Source: Micromussa lordhowensis
Taxonomy: Eukaryota; Cnidaria; Anthozoa; Scleractinia; Lobophylliidae
Direction: 5' to 3'
DNA: 64,000 bases
Assembly: GCA_964020085.1 (NCBI GenBank)
Contig: CAXHUQ010001401.1
Span: 27,501 to 91,500 of the forward strand
A program made the translations under genes and the position numbers. The notes under the pieces were generated by a model. It was not told where the DNA came from. It was given only the letters and a program-made list of their open reading frames with translations, and did not search any database. This document shows, in pieces, positions 8,558 through 20,671 of the stretch (positions within the stretch are counted from its first letter, which is position 1; every line of letters begins with the position of its first letter).

Positions 8558-9405
8558 AAGCATTTTTGTTACAGTCTTAGAAAATTGTTATGGTAGTGCA
8601 ACTCGGTACACAGAAGAAAACTAGCCAATCAAAATGTTAATTGAGAATAATGAAATATAACCACATTTTTGTTACCTGATGAAAACATCATTGAACAAGT
8701 TTTGAAGTTAACTTGTTTTAGTCAAATCAATACATTTTACCATCAAAGATGGATCTGTAGAGTAAATTAAGGCAAATATGGCGGAGTTCATGCATGTAAA
8801 ATACAAATTGATGTGAAACAAGTTTTCTGTAGTTCTTAGCAAGAATGGATTGCTTGAAGTTTGAAGAGCACGTATATAGCCTCCAGGCTTTATTATAATC
8901 TCAACATTGCCTGGTCAATTTTCTTTTAAATGGCCCAGTTTCAGATTGCACTACATTAGTAGTTGTGACAAGTATACAATTCAGTATAGTTTTCTTGTTC
9001 TTTGTTGTGGGGTTCTCTCACTTTAGCTCATACATACCACAATTTCAATTTTTATGATGTTTTGAAAATCATGGCACTCCCTTTGTAATGATGTTGGACA
9101 TTTTGAAAATAATGTTATGCAGTACGTTTTATACTGAAGAGAGATTGGCCTAGAACTTGGCCCTGATTAAAGCATTTTCACAATGAATAGTAAATTTATT
9201 TTAATTTTTTTTAACAAGATCAATGTTTTATGAAAGTTCCAACACTGCAAATATTGTTTCCTTGATCCTTGAAATTGTTATTCGTAAAAATTTGGAATAT
9301 ATTTTAAAATGTAGCAGCCTTTTGGTACATTTATTAATTTTGACATATTTTTAAAACTAATAGTATTGTCTTTTTTAGAATGAAAATAAATCTCTGTTAG
9401 CAGTC
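8558..9405 (+). other. 3' untranslated region, BEN gene
   Basis: A/T-rich, without open frames or recognised repeats, between the TAA and the AATAAA at 9385-9390. The end near 9405 is inferred from the usual 10-20 base cleavage distance and a GT-rich stretch just after (TTTGTGTTTG). Confidence 0.5.
9385..9390 (+). terminator. Poly(A) signal AATAAA
   Basis: Canonical AATAAA in the plus orientation downstream of the BEN gene, followed by a GT-rich element at 9416-9425. It lies only 60 bp from the first satellite base. Confidence 0.5.
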
Positions 9406-9491
9406 ATAATGACATTTGTGTTTGCCGCGTATAGATTTGCCCCATGTTATATATCTGAGCGAATTCGCTAGAAGGTGGCCTGTGAGGTTTT

Positions 9492-9524
9492 GGCTTGAGC
9501 ACGGGCACCGCCCGTGCTCAAGCC
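9492..9524. repeat. Perfect 15-bp-stem hairpin of the satellite unit (HP1)
   Basis: GGCTTGAGCACGGGC, loop ACC, then its exact reverse complement. Shown for the first unit and present once per unit through the array. Variants include single changes at stem position 11 (for example 14190 and 24376), both changes together in one unit (42572-42604, pairing restored) and a precise 10-bp loss of the 3' arm in two units (39669 and 45519). Confidence 0.9.
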
Positions 9525-9538
9525 ATTGTGGCCGCTCA

Positions 9539-9572
9539 AAATGCAGGGGGCTTGCCGTCAAGGCCTGCATTT
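9539..9572. repeat. Second hairpin of the satellite unit (HP2)
   Basis: Outer stem AAATGCAGG/CCTGCATTT (9 bp) and inner stem CTTG/CAAG around a CCGT loop, separated by a small internal loop (GGG against G). It starts 14 bases after HP1, so the two hairpins form a compact fold in every unit. Shown for the first unit. Confidence 0.8.
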
Positions 9573-9773
9573 CCAAGCTGCCCAGGGGTGGTTCTAACAG
9601 TGGGTGGGTGTCTCTGAGTTGTGTGTCAAAATCACAGGGCTGGGTGGCTATTCTTTTTTGAGACTTTGACTGCAGTTAGAGTATGTGGTCGCCTTAAGTG
9701 GATTTGACACCGTAGGTTGCCTTGGGGATTTTTTCCCGGGCTAGTGTAGGCCTGAATGGTAGTTTTCTTTTGA

Positions 9774-10094
9774 TCACCCATTAGAGTCAGCCCACAGTGT
9801 GCAGTGGGTGGGTGGTTGGCGGGTGTGTGACCAGAGCACAGGGATGGGCAGGGGGTGCTTTTGTACTTGGTGACGGAAGCAAAATTGGCTTGTTTTGACT
9901 ATTTCTTTAGTCACCTTTTGAGAAATCCAGTTAGATATCTGGGCGTTTCTCTCCAGAATGGCATTCTGTGAGCCAGGCCGGGTAAATCGAGTGTCATCAG
10001 CTGAATTTTGACTGATTTTCAGGCGTTCGGCCCTTGATATCTGAGCGAATTCGCTAGAAGGTGGCCTGTGAGGTTTTGGCTTGAGCACGGGCAC
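9774..10094 (-). other. Recurrent 106-codon open frame, probably non-coding
   Basis: Minus-strand frame MPVLKPKPHRPPSSEFAQIS... ending at the TGA at 9774; the same frame recurs in most units. No domain, signal peptide or family is recognised. Across units it carries many amino-acid-changing variants (E to K, D to Y, V to M, P to A, S to L and others). Nonsense changes occur in units near 51483, 59901 and 62259. It is frameshifted by the 103, 106, 107 and 113-bp duplications. It looks open because the satellite is homogeneous, not because a protein is maintained. Confidence 0.8.
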
Positions 10095-13000
10095 CGCCCG
10101 TGCTCAAGCCATTGTGGCCGCTCAAAATGCAGGGGGCTTGCCGTCAAGGCCTGCATTTCCAAGCTGCCCAGGGGTGGTTCTAACAGTGGGTGGGTGTCTC
10201 TGAGTTGTGTGTCAAAATCACAGGGCTGGGTGGCTATTCTTTTTTGAGACTTTGACTGCAGTTAGAGTATGTGGTCGCCTTAAGTGGATTTGACACCGTA
10301 GGTTGCCTTGGGGATTTTTTCCCGGGCTAGTGTAGGCCTGAATGGTAGTTTTCTTTTGATCACCCATTAGAGTCAGCCCACAGTGTGCAGTGGGTGGGTG
10401 GTTGGCGGGTGTGTGACCAGAGCACAGGGATGGGCAGGGGGTGCTTTTGTACTTGGTGACGGAAGCAAAATTGGCTTGTTTTGACTATTTCTTTAGTCAC
10501 CTTTTGAGAAATCCAGTTAGATATCTGGGCGTTTCTCTCCAGAATGGCATTCTGTGAGCCAGGCCGGGTAAATCGAGTGTCATCAGCTGAATTTTGACTG
10601 ATTTTCAGGCGTTCGGCCCTTGATATCTGAGCGAATTCGCTAGAAGGTGGCCTGTGAGGTTTTGGCTTGAGCACGGGCACCGCCCGTGCTCAAGCCATTG
10701 TGGCCGCTCAAAATGCAGGGGGCTTGCCGTCAAGGCCTGCATTTCCAAGCTGCCCAGGGGTGGTTCTAACAGTGGGTGGGTGTCTCTGAGTTGTGTGTCA
10801 AAATCACAGGGCTGGGTGGCTATTCTTTTTTGAGACTTTGACTGCAGTTAGAGTATGTGGTCGCCTTAAGTGGATTTGACACCGTAGGTTGCCTTGGGGA
10901 TTTTTTCCCGGGCTAGTGTAGGCCTGAATGGTAGTTTTCTTTTGATCACCCATTAGAGTCAGCCCACAGTGTGCAGTGGGTGGGTGGTTGGCGGGTGTGT
11001 GACCAGAGCACAGGGATGGGCAGGGGGTGCTTTTGTACTTGGTGACGGAAGCAAAATTGGCTTGTTTTGACTATTTCTTTAGTCACCTTTTGAGAAATCC
11101 AGTTAGATATCTGGGCGTTTCTCTCCAGAATGGCATTCTGTGAGCCAGGCCGGGTAAATCGAGTGTCATCAGCTGAATTTTGACTGATTTTCAGGCGTTC
11201 GGCCCTTGATATCTGAGCGAATTCGCTAGAAGGTGGCCTGTGAGGTTTTGGCTTGAGCACGGGCACCGCCCGTGCTCAAGCCATTGTGGCCGCTCAAAAT
11301 GCAGGGGGCTTGCCGTCAAGGCCTGCATTTCCAAGCTGCCCAGGGGTGGTTCTAACAGTGGGTGGGTGTCTCTGAGTTGTGTGTCAAAATCACAGGGCTG
11401 GGTGGCTATTCTTTTTTGAGACTTTGACTGCAGTTAGAGTATGTGGTCGCCTTAAGTGGATTTGACACCGTAGGTTGCCTTGGGGATTTTTTCCCGGGCT
11501 AGTGTAGGCCTGAATGGTAGTTTTCTTTTGATCACCCATTAGAGTCAGCCCACAGTGTGCAGTGGGTGGGTGGTTGGCGGGTGTGTGACCAGAGCACAGG
11601 GATGGGCAGGGGGTGCTTTTGTACTTGGTGACGGAAGCAAAATTGGCTTGTTTTGACTATTTCTTTAGTCACCTTTTGAGAAATCCAGTTAGATATCTGG
11701 GCGTTTCTCTCCAGAATGGCATTCTGTGAGCCAGGCCGGGTAAATCGAGTGTCATCAGCTGAATTTTGACTGATTTTCAGGCGTTCGGCCCTTGATATCT
11801 GAGCGAATTTGCTAGAAGGTGGCCTGTGAGGTTTTGGCTTGAGCACGGGCACCGCCCGTGCTTAAGCCATTGTGGCCGCTCAAAATGCAGGGGGCTTGCC
11901 GTCAAGGCCTGCATTTCCAAGCTGCCCAGGGGTGGTTCTAACAGTGGGTGGGTGTCTCTGAGTTGTGTGTCAAAATCACAGGGCTGGGTGGCTATTCTTT
12001 TTTGAGACTTTGACTGCAGTTAGAGTATGTGGTCGCCTTAAGTGGATTTGACACCGTAGGTTGCCTTGGGGATTTTTTCCCGGGCTAGTGTAGGCCTGAA
12101 TGGTAGTTTTCTTTTGATCACCCATTAGAGTCAGCCCACAGTGTGCAGTGGGTGGGTGGTTGGCGGGTGTGTGACCAGAGCACAGGGATGGGCAGGGGGT
12201 GCTTTTGTACTTGGTGACGGAAGCAAAATTGGCTTGTTTTGACTATTTCTTTAGTCACCTTTTGAGAAATCCAGTTAGATATCTGGGCGTTTCTCTCCAG
12301 AATGGCATTCTGTGAGCCAGGCCGGGTAAATCGAGTGTCATCAGCTGAATTTTGACTGATTTTCAGGCGTTCGGCCCTTGATATCTGAGCGAATTTGCTA
12401 GAAGGTGGCCTGTGAGGTTTTGGCTTGAGCACGGGCACCGCCCGTGCTTAAGCCATTGTGGCCGCTCAAAATGCAGGGGGCTTGCCGTCAAGGCCTGCAT
12501 TTCCAAGCTGCCCAGGGGTGGTTCTAACAGTGGGTGGGTGTCTCTGAGTTGTGTGTCAAAATCACAGGGCTGGGTGGCTATTCTTTTTTGAGACTTTGAC
12601 TGCAGTTAGAGTATGTGGTCGCCTTAAGTGGATTTGACACCGTAGGTTGCCTTGGGGATTTTTTCCCGGGCTAGTGTAGGCCTGAATGGTAGTTTTCTTT
12701 TGATCACCCATTAGAGTCAGCCCACAGTGTGCAGTGGGTGGGTGGTTGGCGGGTGTGTGACCAGAGCACAGGGATGGGCAGGGGGTGCTTTTGTACTTGG
12801 TGACGGAAGCAAAATTGGCTTGTTTTGACTATTTCTTTAGTCACCTTTTGAGAAATCCAGTTAGATATCTGGGCGTTTCTCTCCAGAATGGCATTCTGTG
12901 AGCCAGGCCGGGTAAATCGAGTGTCATCAGCTGAATTTTGACTGATTTTCAGGCGTTCGGCCCTTGATATCTGAGCGAATTCGCTAGAAGCTGGCCTGTG

Positions 13001-14599
13001 AGGTTTTGGCTTGAGCACGGGCACCGCCCGTGCTCAAGCCATTGTGGCCGCTCAAAATGCAGGGGGCTTGCCGTCAAGGCCTGCATTTCCAAGCTGCCCA
13101 GGGGTGGTTCTAACAGTGGGTGGGTGTCTCTGAGTTGTGTGTCAAAATCACAGGGCTGGGTGGCTATTCTTTTTTGAGACTTTGACTGCAGTTAGAGTAT
13201 GTGGTCGCCTTAAGTGGATTTGACACCGTAGGTTGCCTTGGGGATTTTTTCCCGGGCTAGTGTAGGCCTGAATGGTAGTTTTCTTTTGATCACCCATTAG
13301 AGTAAGCCCACAGTGTGCAGTGGGTGGGTGGTTGGCGGGTGTGTGACCAGAGCACAGGGATGGGCAGGGGGTGCTTTTGTACTTGGTGACGGAAGCAAAA
13401 TTGGCTTGTTTTGACTATTTCTTTAGTCACCTTTTGAGAAATCCAGTTAGATATCTGGGCGTTTCTCTCCAGAATGGCATTCTGTGAGCCAGGCCGGGTA
13501 AATCGAGTGTCATCAGCTGAATTTTGACTGATTTTCAGGCGTTCGGCCCTTGATATCTGAGCGAATTCGCTAGAAGGTGGCCTGTGAGGTTTTGGCTTGA
13601 GCACGGGCACCGCCCGTGCTCAAGCCATTGTGGCCGTTAAAAATGCAGGGGGCTTGCCGTCAAGGCCTGCATTTCCAAGCTGCCCAGGGGTGGTTCTAAC
13701 AGTGGGTGGGTGTCTCTGAGTTGTGTGTCAAAATCGCAGGGCTGGGTGGCTATTCTTTTTTGAGACTTTGACTGCAGTTAGAGTATGTGGTCGCCTTAAG
13801 TGGATTTGACACCGTAGGTTGCCTTGGGGATTTTTTCCCGGGCTAGTGTAGGCCTGAATGGTAGTTTTCTTTTGATCACCCATTAGAGTAAGCCCACAGT
13901 GTGCAGTGGGTGGGTGGTTGGCGGGTGTGTGACCAGAGCACTGGGATGGGCAGGGGGTGCTTTTGTACTTGGTGACGGAAGCAAAATTGGCTTGTTTTGA
14001 CTATTTCTTTAGTCACCTTTTGAGAAATCCAGTTAGATATCTGGGCGTTTCTCTCCAGAATGGCATTCTGTGAGCCAGGCCGGGTAAATCGAGTGTCATC
14101 AGCTGAATTTTGACTGATTTTCAGGCGTTCGGCCCTTGATATCTGAGCGAATTCGCTAGAAGGTGGCCTGTGAGGTTTTGGCTTGAGCATGGGCACCGCC
14201 CGTGCTCAAGCCATTGTGGCCGCTCAAAATGCAGGGGGCTTGCCGTCAAGGCCTGCATTTCCAAGCTGCCCAGGGGTGGTTCTAACAGTGGGTGGGTGTC
14301 TCTGAGTTGTGTGTCAAAATCACAGGGCTGGGTGGCTATTCTTTTTTGAGACTTTGACTGCAGTTAGAGTATGTGGTCGCCTTAAGTGGATTTGACACCG
14401 TAGGTTGCCTTGGGGATTTTTTCCCGGGCTAGTGTAGGCCTGAATGGTAGTTTTCTTTTGATCACCCATTAGAGTCAGCCCACAGTGTGCAGTGGGTGGG
14501 TGGTTGGCGGGTGTGTGACCAGAGCACAGGGATGGGCAGGGGGTGCTTTTGTACTTGGTGACGGAAGCAAAATTGGCTTGTTTTGACTATTTCTTTAGT

Positions 14600-17500
14600 C
14601 ACCTTTTGAGAAATCCAGTTAGATATCTGGGCGTTTCTCTCCAGAATGGCATTCTGTGAGCCAGGCCGGGTAAATCGAGTGTCATCAGCTGAATTTTGAC
14701 TGATTTTCAGGCGTTCGGCCCTTGATATCTGAGCGAATTCGCTAGAAGGTGGCCTGTGAGGTTTTGGCTTGAGCACGGGCACCGCCCGTGCTCAAGCCAT
14801 TGTGGCCGCTCAAAATGCAGGGGGCTTGCCGTCAAGGCCTGCATTTCCAAGCTGCCCAGGGGTGGTTCTAACAGTGGGTGGGTGTCTCTGAGTTGTGTGT
14901 AAAAATCACAGGGCTGGGTGGCTATTCTTTTTTGAGACTTTGACTGCAGTTAGAGTATGTGGTCGCCTTAAGTGGATTTGACACCGTAGGTTGCCTTGGG
15001 GATTTTTTCCCGGGCTAGTGTAGGCCTGAATGGTAGTTTTCTTTTGATCACCCATTAGAGTCAGCCCACAGTGTGCAGTGGGTGGGTGGTTGGCGGGTGT
15101 GTGACCAGAGCACAGGGATGGGCAGGGGGTGCTTTTGTACTTGGTGACGGAAGCAAAATTGGCTTGTTTTGACTATTTCTTTAGTCACCTTTTGAGAAAT
15201 CCAGTTAGATATCTGGGCGTTTCTCTCCAGAATGGCATTCTGTGAGCCAGGCCGGGTAAATCGAGTGTCATCAGCTGAATTTTGACTGATTTTCAGGCGT
15301 TCGGCCCTTGATATATGAGCGAGTTCGCTAGAAGGTGGCCTGTGAGGTTTTGGCTTGAGCACGGGCACCGCCCGTGCTCAAGCCATTGTGGCCGCTCAAA
15401 ATGCAGGGGGCTTGCCGTCAAGGCCTGCATTTCCAAGCTGCCCAGGGGTGGTTCTAACAGTGGGTGGGTGTCTCTGAGTTGTGTGTAAAAATCACAGGGC
15501 TGGGTGGCTATTCTTTTTTGAGACTTTGACTGCAGTTAGAGTATGTGGTCGCCTTAAGTGGATTTGACACCGTTGGTTGCCTTGGGGATTTTTTCCCGGG
15601 CTAGTGTAGGCCTGAATGGTAGTTTTCTTTTGATCACCCATTAGAGTCAGCCCACAGTGTGCAGTGGGTGGGTGGTTGGCGGGTGTGTGACCAGAGCACA
15701 GGGATGGGCAGGGGGTGCTTTTGTACTTGGTGACGGAAGCAAAATTGGCTTGTTTTGACTATTTCTTTAGTCACCTTTTGAGAAATCCAGTTAGATATCT
15801 GGGCGTTTCTCTCCAGAATGGCATTCTGTGAGCCAGGCCGGGTAAATCGAGTGTCATCAGCTGAATTTTGACTGATTTTCAGGCGTTCGGCCCTTGATAT
15901 CTGAGCGAATTCGCTAGAAGGTGGCCTGTGAGGTTTTGGCTTGAGCACGGGCACCGCCCGTGCTCAAGCCATTGTGGCCGTTAAAAATGCAGGGGGCTTG
16001 CCGTCAAGGCCTGCATTTCCAAGCTGCCCAGGGGTGGTTCTAACAGTGGGTGGGTGTCTCTGAGTTGTGTGTCAAAATCGCAGGGCTGGGTGGCTATTCT
16101 TTTTTGAGACTTTGACTGCAGTTAGAGTATGTGGTCGCCTTAAGTGGATTTGACACCGTAGGTTGCCTTGGGGATTTTTTCCCGGGCTAGTGTAGGCCTG
16201 AATGGTAGTTTTCTTTTGATCACCCATTAGAGTAAGCCCACAGTGTGCAGTGGGTGGGTGGTTGGCGGGTGTGTGACCAGAGCACTGGGATGGGCAGGGG
16301 GTGCTTTTGTACTTGGTGACGGAAGCAAAATTGGCTTGTTTTGACTATTTCTTTAGTCACCTTTTGAGAAATCCAGTTAGATATCTGGGCGTTTCTCTCC
16401 AGAATGGCATTCTGTGAGCCAGGCCGGGTAAATCGAGTGTCATCAGCTGAATTTTGACTGATTTTCAGGCGTTCGGCCCTTGATATCTGAGCGAATTCGC
16501 TAGAAGGTGGCCTGTGAGGTTTTGGCTTGAGCATGGGCACCGCCCGTGCTCAAGCCATTGTGGCCGCTCAAAATGCAGGGGGCTTGCCGTCAAGGCCTGC
16601 ATTTCCAAGCTGCCCAGGGGTGGTTCTAACAGTGGGTGGGTGTCTCTGAGTTGTGTGTCAAAATCACAGGGCTGGGTGGCTATTCTTTTTTGAGACTTTG
16701 ACTGCAGTTAGAGTATGTGGTCGCCTTAAGTGGATTTGACACCGTAGGTTGCCTTGGGGATTTTTTCCCGGGCTAGTGTAGGCCTGAATGGTAGTTTTCT
16801 TTTGATCACCCATTAGAGTCAGCCCACAGTGTGCAGTGGGTGGGTGGTTGGCGGGTGTGTGACCAGAGCACAGGGATGGGCAGGGGGTGCTTTTGTACTT
16901 GGTGACGGAAGCAAAATTGGCTTGTTTTGACTATTTCTTTAGTCACCTTTTGAGAAATCCAGTTAGATATCTGGGCGTTTCTCTCCAGAATGGCATTCTG
17001 TGAGCCAGGCCGGGTAAATCGAGTGTCATCAGCTGAATTTTGACTGATTTTCAGGCGTTCGGCCCTTGATAATTATCTGGGCGTTTCTCTCCAGAATGGC
17101 ATTCTGTGAGCCAGGCCGGGAAAATCGAGTGTCATCAGCTGAATTTTGACTGATTTTCAGGCGTTCGGCCCTTGATATCTGAGCGAATTCGCTAGAAGGT
17201 GGCCTGTGAGGTTTTGGCTTGAGCACGGGCACCGCCCGTGCTCAAGCCATTGTGGCCGCTCAAAATGCAGGGGGCTTGCCGTCAAGGCCTGCATTTCCAA
17301 GCTGCCCAGGGGTGGTTCTAACAGTGGGTGGGTGTCTCTGAGTTGTGTGTAAAAATCACAGGGCTGGGTGGCTATTCTTTTTTGAGACTTTGACTGCAGT
17401 TAGAGTATGTGGTCGCCTTAAGTGGATTTGACACCGTAGGTTGCCTTGGGGATTTTTTCCCGGGCTAGTGTAGGCCTGAATGGTAGTTTTCTTTTGATCA

Positions 17501-20500
17501 CCCATTAGAGTCAGCCCACAGTGTGCAGTGGGTGGGTGGTTGGCGGGTGTGTGACCAGAGCACAGGGATGGGCAGGGGGTGCTTTTGTACTTGGTGACGG
17601 AAGCAAAATTGGCTTGTTTTGACTATTTCTTTAGTCACCTTTTGAGAAATCCAGTTAGATATCTGGGCGTTTCTCTCCAGAATGGCATTCTGTGAGCCAG
17701 GCCGGGTAAATCGAGTGTCATCAGCTGAATTTTGACTGATTTTCAGGCGTTCGGCCCTTGATATCTGAGCGAATTCGCTAGAAGGTGGCCTGTGAGGTTT
17801 TGGCTTGAGCACGGGCACCGCCCGTGCTCAAGCCATTGTGGCCGCTCAAAATGCAGGGGGCTTGCCGTCAAGGCCTGCATTTCCAAGCTGCCCAGGGGTG
17901 GTTCTAACAGTGGGTGGGTGTCTCTGAGTTGTGTGTAAAAATCACAGGGCTGGGTGGCTATTCTTTTTTGAGACTTTGACTGCAGTTAGAGTATGTGGTC
18001 GCGTTAAGTGGATTTGACACCGTAGGTTGCCTTGGGGATTTTTTCCCGGGCTAGTGTAGGCCTGAATGGTAGTTTTCTTTTGATCACCCATTAGAGTCAG
18101 CCCACAGTGTGCAGTGGGTGGGTGGTTGGCGGGTGTGTGACCAGAGCACAGGGATGGGCAGGGGGTGCTTTTGTACTTGGTGACGGAAGCAAAATTGGCT
18201 TGTTTTGACTATTTCTTTAGTCACCTTTTGAGAAATCCAGTTAGATATCTGGGCGTTTCTCTCCAGAATGGCATTCTGTGAGCCAGGCCGGGTAAATCGA
18301 GTGTCATCAGCTGAATTTTGACTGATTTTCAGGCGTTCGGCCCTTGATATATGAGCGAGTTCGCTAGAAGGTGGCCTGTGAGGTTTTGGCTTGAGCACGG
18401 GCACCGCCCGTGCTCAAGCCATTGTGGCCGCTCAAAATGCAGGGGGCTTGCCGTCAAGGCCTGCATTTCCAAGCTGCCCAGGGGTGGTTCTAACAGTGGG
18501 TGGGTGTCTCTGAGTTGTGTGTAAAAATCACAGGGCTGGGTGGCTATTCTTTTTTGAGACTTTGACTGCAGTTAGAGTATGTGGTCGCCTTAAGTGGATT
18601 TGACACCGTTGGTTGCCTTGGGGATTTTTTCCCGGGCTAGTGTAGGCCTGAATGGTAGTTTTCTTTTGATCACCCATTAGAGTCAGCCCACAGTGTGCAG
18701 TGGGTGGGTGGTTGGCGGGTGTGTGACCAGAGCACAGGGATGGGCAGGGGGTGCTTTTGTACTTGGTGACGGAAGCAAAATTGGCTTGTTTTGACTATTT
18801 CTTTAGTCACCTTTTGAGAAATCCAGTTAGATATCTGGGCGTTTCTCTCCAGAATGGCATTCTGTGAGCCAGGCCGGGTAAATCGAGTGTCATCAGCTGA
18901 ATTTTGACTGATTTTCAGGCGTTCGGCCCTTGATATCTGAGCGAATTCGCTAGAAGGTGGCCTGTGAGGTTTTGGCTTGAGCACGGGCACCGCCCGTGCT
19001 CAAGCCATTGTGGCCGTTAAAAATGCAGGGGGCTTGCCGTCAAGGCCTGCATTTCCAAGCTGCCCAGGGGTGGTTCTAACAGTGGGTGGGTGTCTCTGAG
19101 TTGTGTGTCAAAATCGCAGGGCTGGGTGGCTATTCTTTTTTGAGACTTTGACTGCAGTTAGAGTATGTGGTCGCCTTAAGTGGATTTGACACCGTAGGTT
19201 GCCTTGGGGATTTTTTCCCGGGCTAGTGTAGGCCTGAATGGTAGTTTTCTTTTGATCACCCATTAGAGTAAGCCCACAGTGTGCAGTGGGTGGGTGGTTG
19301 GCGGGTGTGTGACCAGAGCACTGGGATGGGCAGGGGGTGCTTTTGTACTTGGTGACGGAAGCAAAATTGGCTTGTTTTGACTATTTCTTTAGTCACCTTT
19401 TGAGAGATCCAGTTAGATATCTGGGCGTTTCTCTCCAGAATGGCATTCTGTGAGCCAGGCCGGGTAAATCGAGTGTCATCAGCTGAATTTTGACTGATTT
19501 TCAGGCGTTCGGCCCTTGATATCTGAGCGAATTCGCTAGAAGGTGGCCTGTGAGGTTTTGGCTTGAGCATGGGCACCGCCCGTGCTCAAGCCATTGTGGC
19601 CGCTCAAAATGCAGGGGGCTTGCCGTCAAGGCCTGCATTTCCAAGCTGCCCAGGGGTGGTTCTAACAGTGGGTGGGTGTCTCTGAGTTGTGTGTCAAAAT
19701 CACAGGGCTGGGTGGCTATTCTTTTTTGAGACTTTGACTGCAGTTAGAGTATGTGGTCGCCTTAAGTGGATTTGACACCGTAGGTTGCCTTGGGGATTTT
19801 TTCCCGGGCTAGTGTAGGCCTGAATGGTAGTTTTCTTTTGATCACCCATTAGAGTCAGCCCACAGTGTGCAGTGGGTGGGTGGTTGGCGGGTGTGTGACC
19901 AGAGCACAGGGATGGGCAGGGGGTGCTTTTGTACTTGGTGACGGAAGCAAAATTGGCTTGTTTTGACTATTTCTTTAGTCACCTTTTGAGAAATCCAGTT
20001 AGATATCTGGGCGTTTCTCTCCAGAATGGCATTCTGTGAGCCAGGCCGGGTAAATCGAGTGTCATCAGCTGAATTTTGACTGATTTTCAGGCGTTCGGCC
20101 CTTGATAATTATCTGGGCGTTTCTCTCCAGAATGGCATTCTGTGAGCCAGGCCGGGAAAATCGAGTGTCATCAGCTGAATTTTGACTGATTTTCAGGCGT
20201 TCGGCCCTTGATATCTGAGCGAATTCGCTAGAAGGTGGCCTGTGAGGTTTTGGCTTGAGCACGGGCACCGCCCGTGCTCAAGCCATTGTGGCCGCTCAAA
20301 ATGCAGGGGGCTTGCCGTCAAGGCCTGCATTTCCAAGCTGCCCAGGGGTGGTTCTAACAGTGGGTGGGTGTCTCTGAGTTGTGTGTAAAAATCACAGGGC
20401 TGGGTGGCTATTCTTTTTTGAGACTTTGACTGCAGTTAGAGTATGTGGTCGCCTTAAGTGGATTTGACACCGTAGGTTGCCTTGGGGATTTTTTCCCGGG

Positions 20501-20671
20501 CTAGTGTAGGCCTGAATGGTAGTTTTCTTTTGATCACCCATTAGAGTCAGCCCACAGTGTGCAGTGGGTGGGTGGTTGGCGGGTGTGTGACCAGAGCACA
20601 GGGATGGGCAGGGGGTGCTTTTGTACTTGGTGACGGAAGCAAAATTGGCTTGTTTTGACTATTTCTTTAGT
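14600..20671. repeat. Higher-order repeat A: 3,036-bp block in tandem
   Basis: Five units plus one 106-bp internal duplication (5 x 586 + 106) repeated at a 3,036-bp shift. Diagnostic variants recur in order: ATATATGAGCGAG (15311 and 18347), CCGTTGGTTG (15571 and 18607), GCCGTTAAAAATGC, CACTGGGA with GCATGGGC, and the 106-bp duplication (17071 and 20107). The first two markers recur once more at a 3,622-bp shift (21969, 22229), a truncated third copy. Block edges are approximate. Confidence 0.8.
17071..17176. repeat. 106-bp internal duplication (AATTATCTGGG type)
   Basis: The segment ATCTGGGCG...GGCCCTTGAT is present twice in this unit, joined by AATT; the second copy carries GGGAAAATCG in place of GGGTAAATCG. 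The same event is seen at 20107, 50840, 55635 and 59258, so it spread by duplication of larger blocks. Confidence 0.85.

Noticed and set aside
9470..9480. CENP-B box (TTCGnnnnAnnCGGG) in the satellite unit
   Set aside because: ATTCGCTAGAAGGTGG matches only 7 of 9 fixed positions, which is expected by chance about once per unit on two strands.
9492..9540. Helitron 3' end (hairpin then CTRR)
   Set aside because: The hairpin is followed by CTCA, not CTRR, and no Helitron 5' end or Rep/helicase sequence is present.
9590..9605. Pol III B box (GGTTCTAAC) suggesting a tRNA-derived satellite
   Set aside because: It matches the GGTTCGAATCC consensus only partly, there is no good A box upstream, and no cloverleaf can be drawn.
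9416..9661. Plus-strand 81-codon open frame at the array edge
   Set aside because: Most of it is satellite sequence, and it is open only in the first unit because the flank supplies the start.
10000..10020. Hammerhead ribozyme on the minus strand (CTGATGA core)
   Set aside because: CTGATGA occurs once per unit, but no stem followed directly by GAAA and no matching cleavage-site stem could be fitted; a 7-base match is expected by chance in a unit this size.
9978..10022. Spliced-leader or snRNA gene in the satellite (GGTAAAT donor and AATTTTGA Sm-like site)
   Set aside because: Both motifs are short and likely by chance. No flanking stem, promoter element or known leader or snRNA sequence was recognised.
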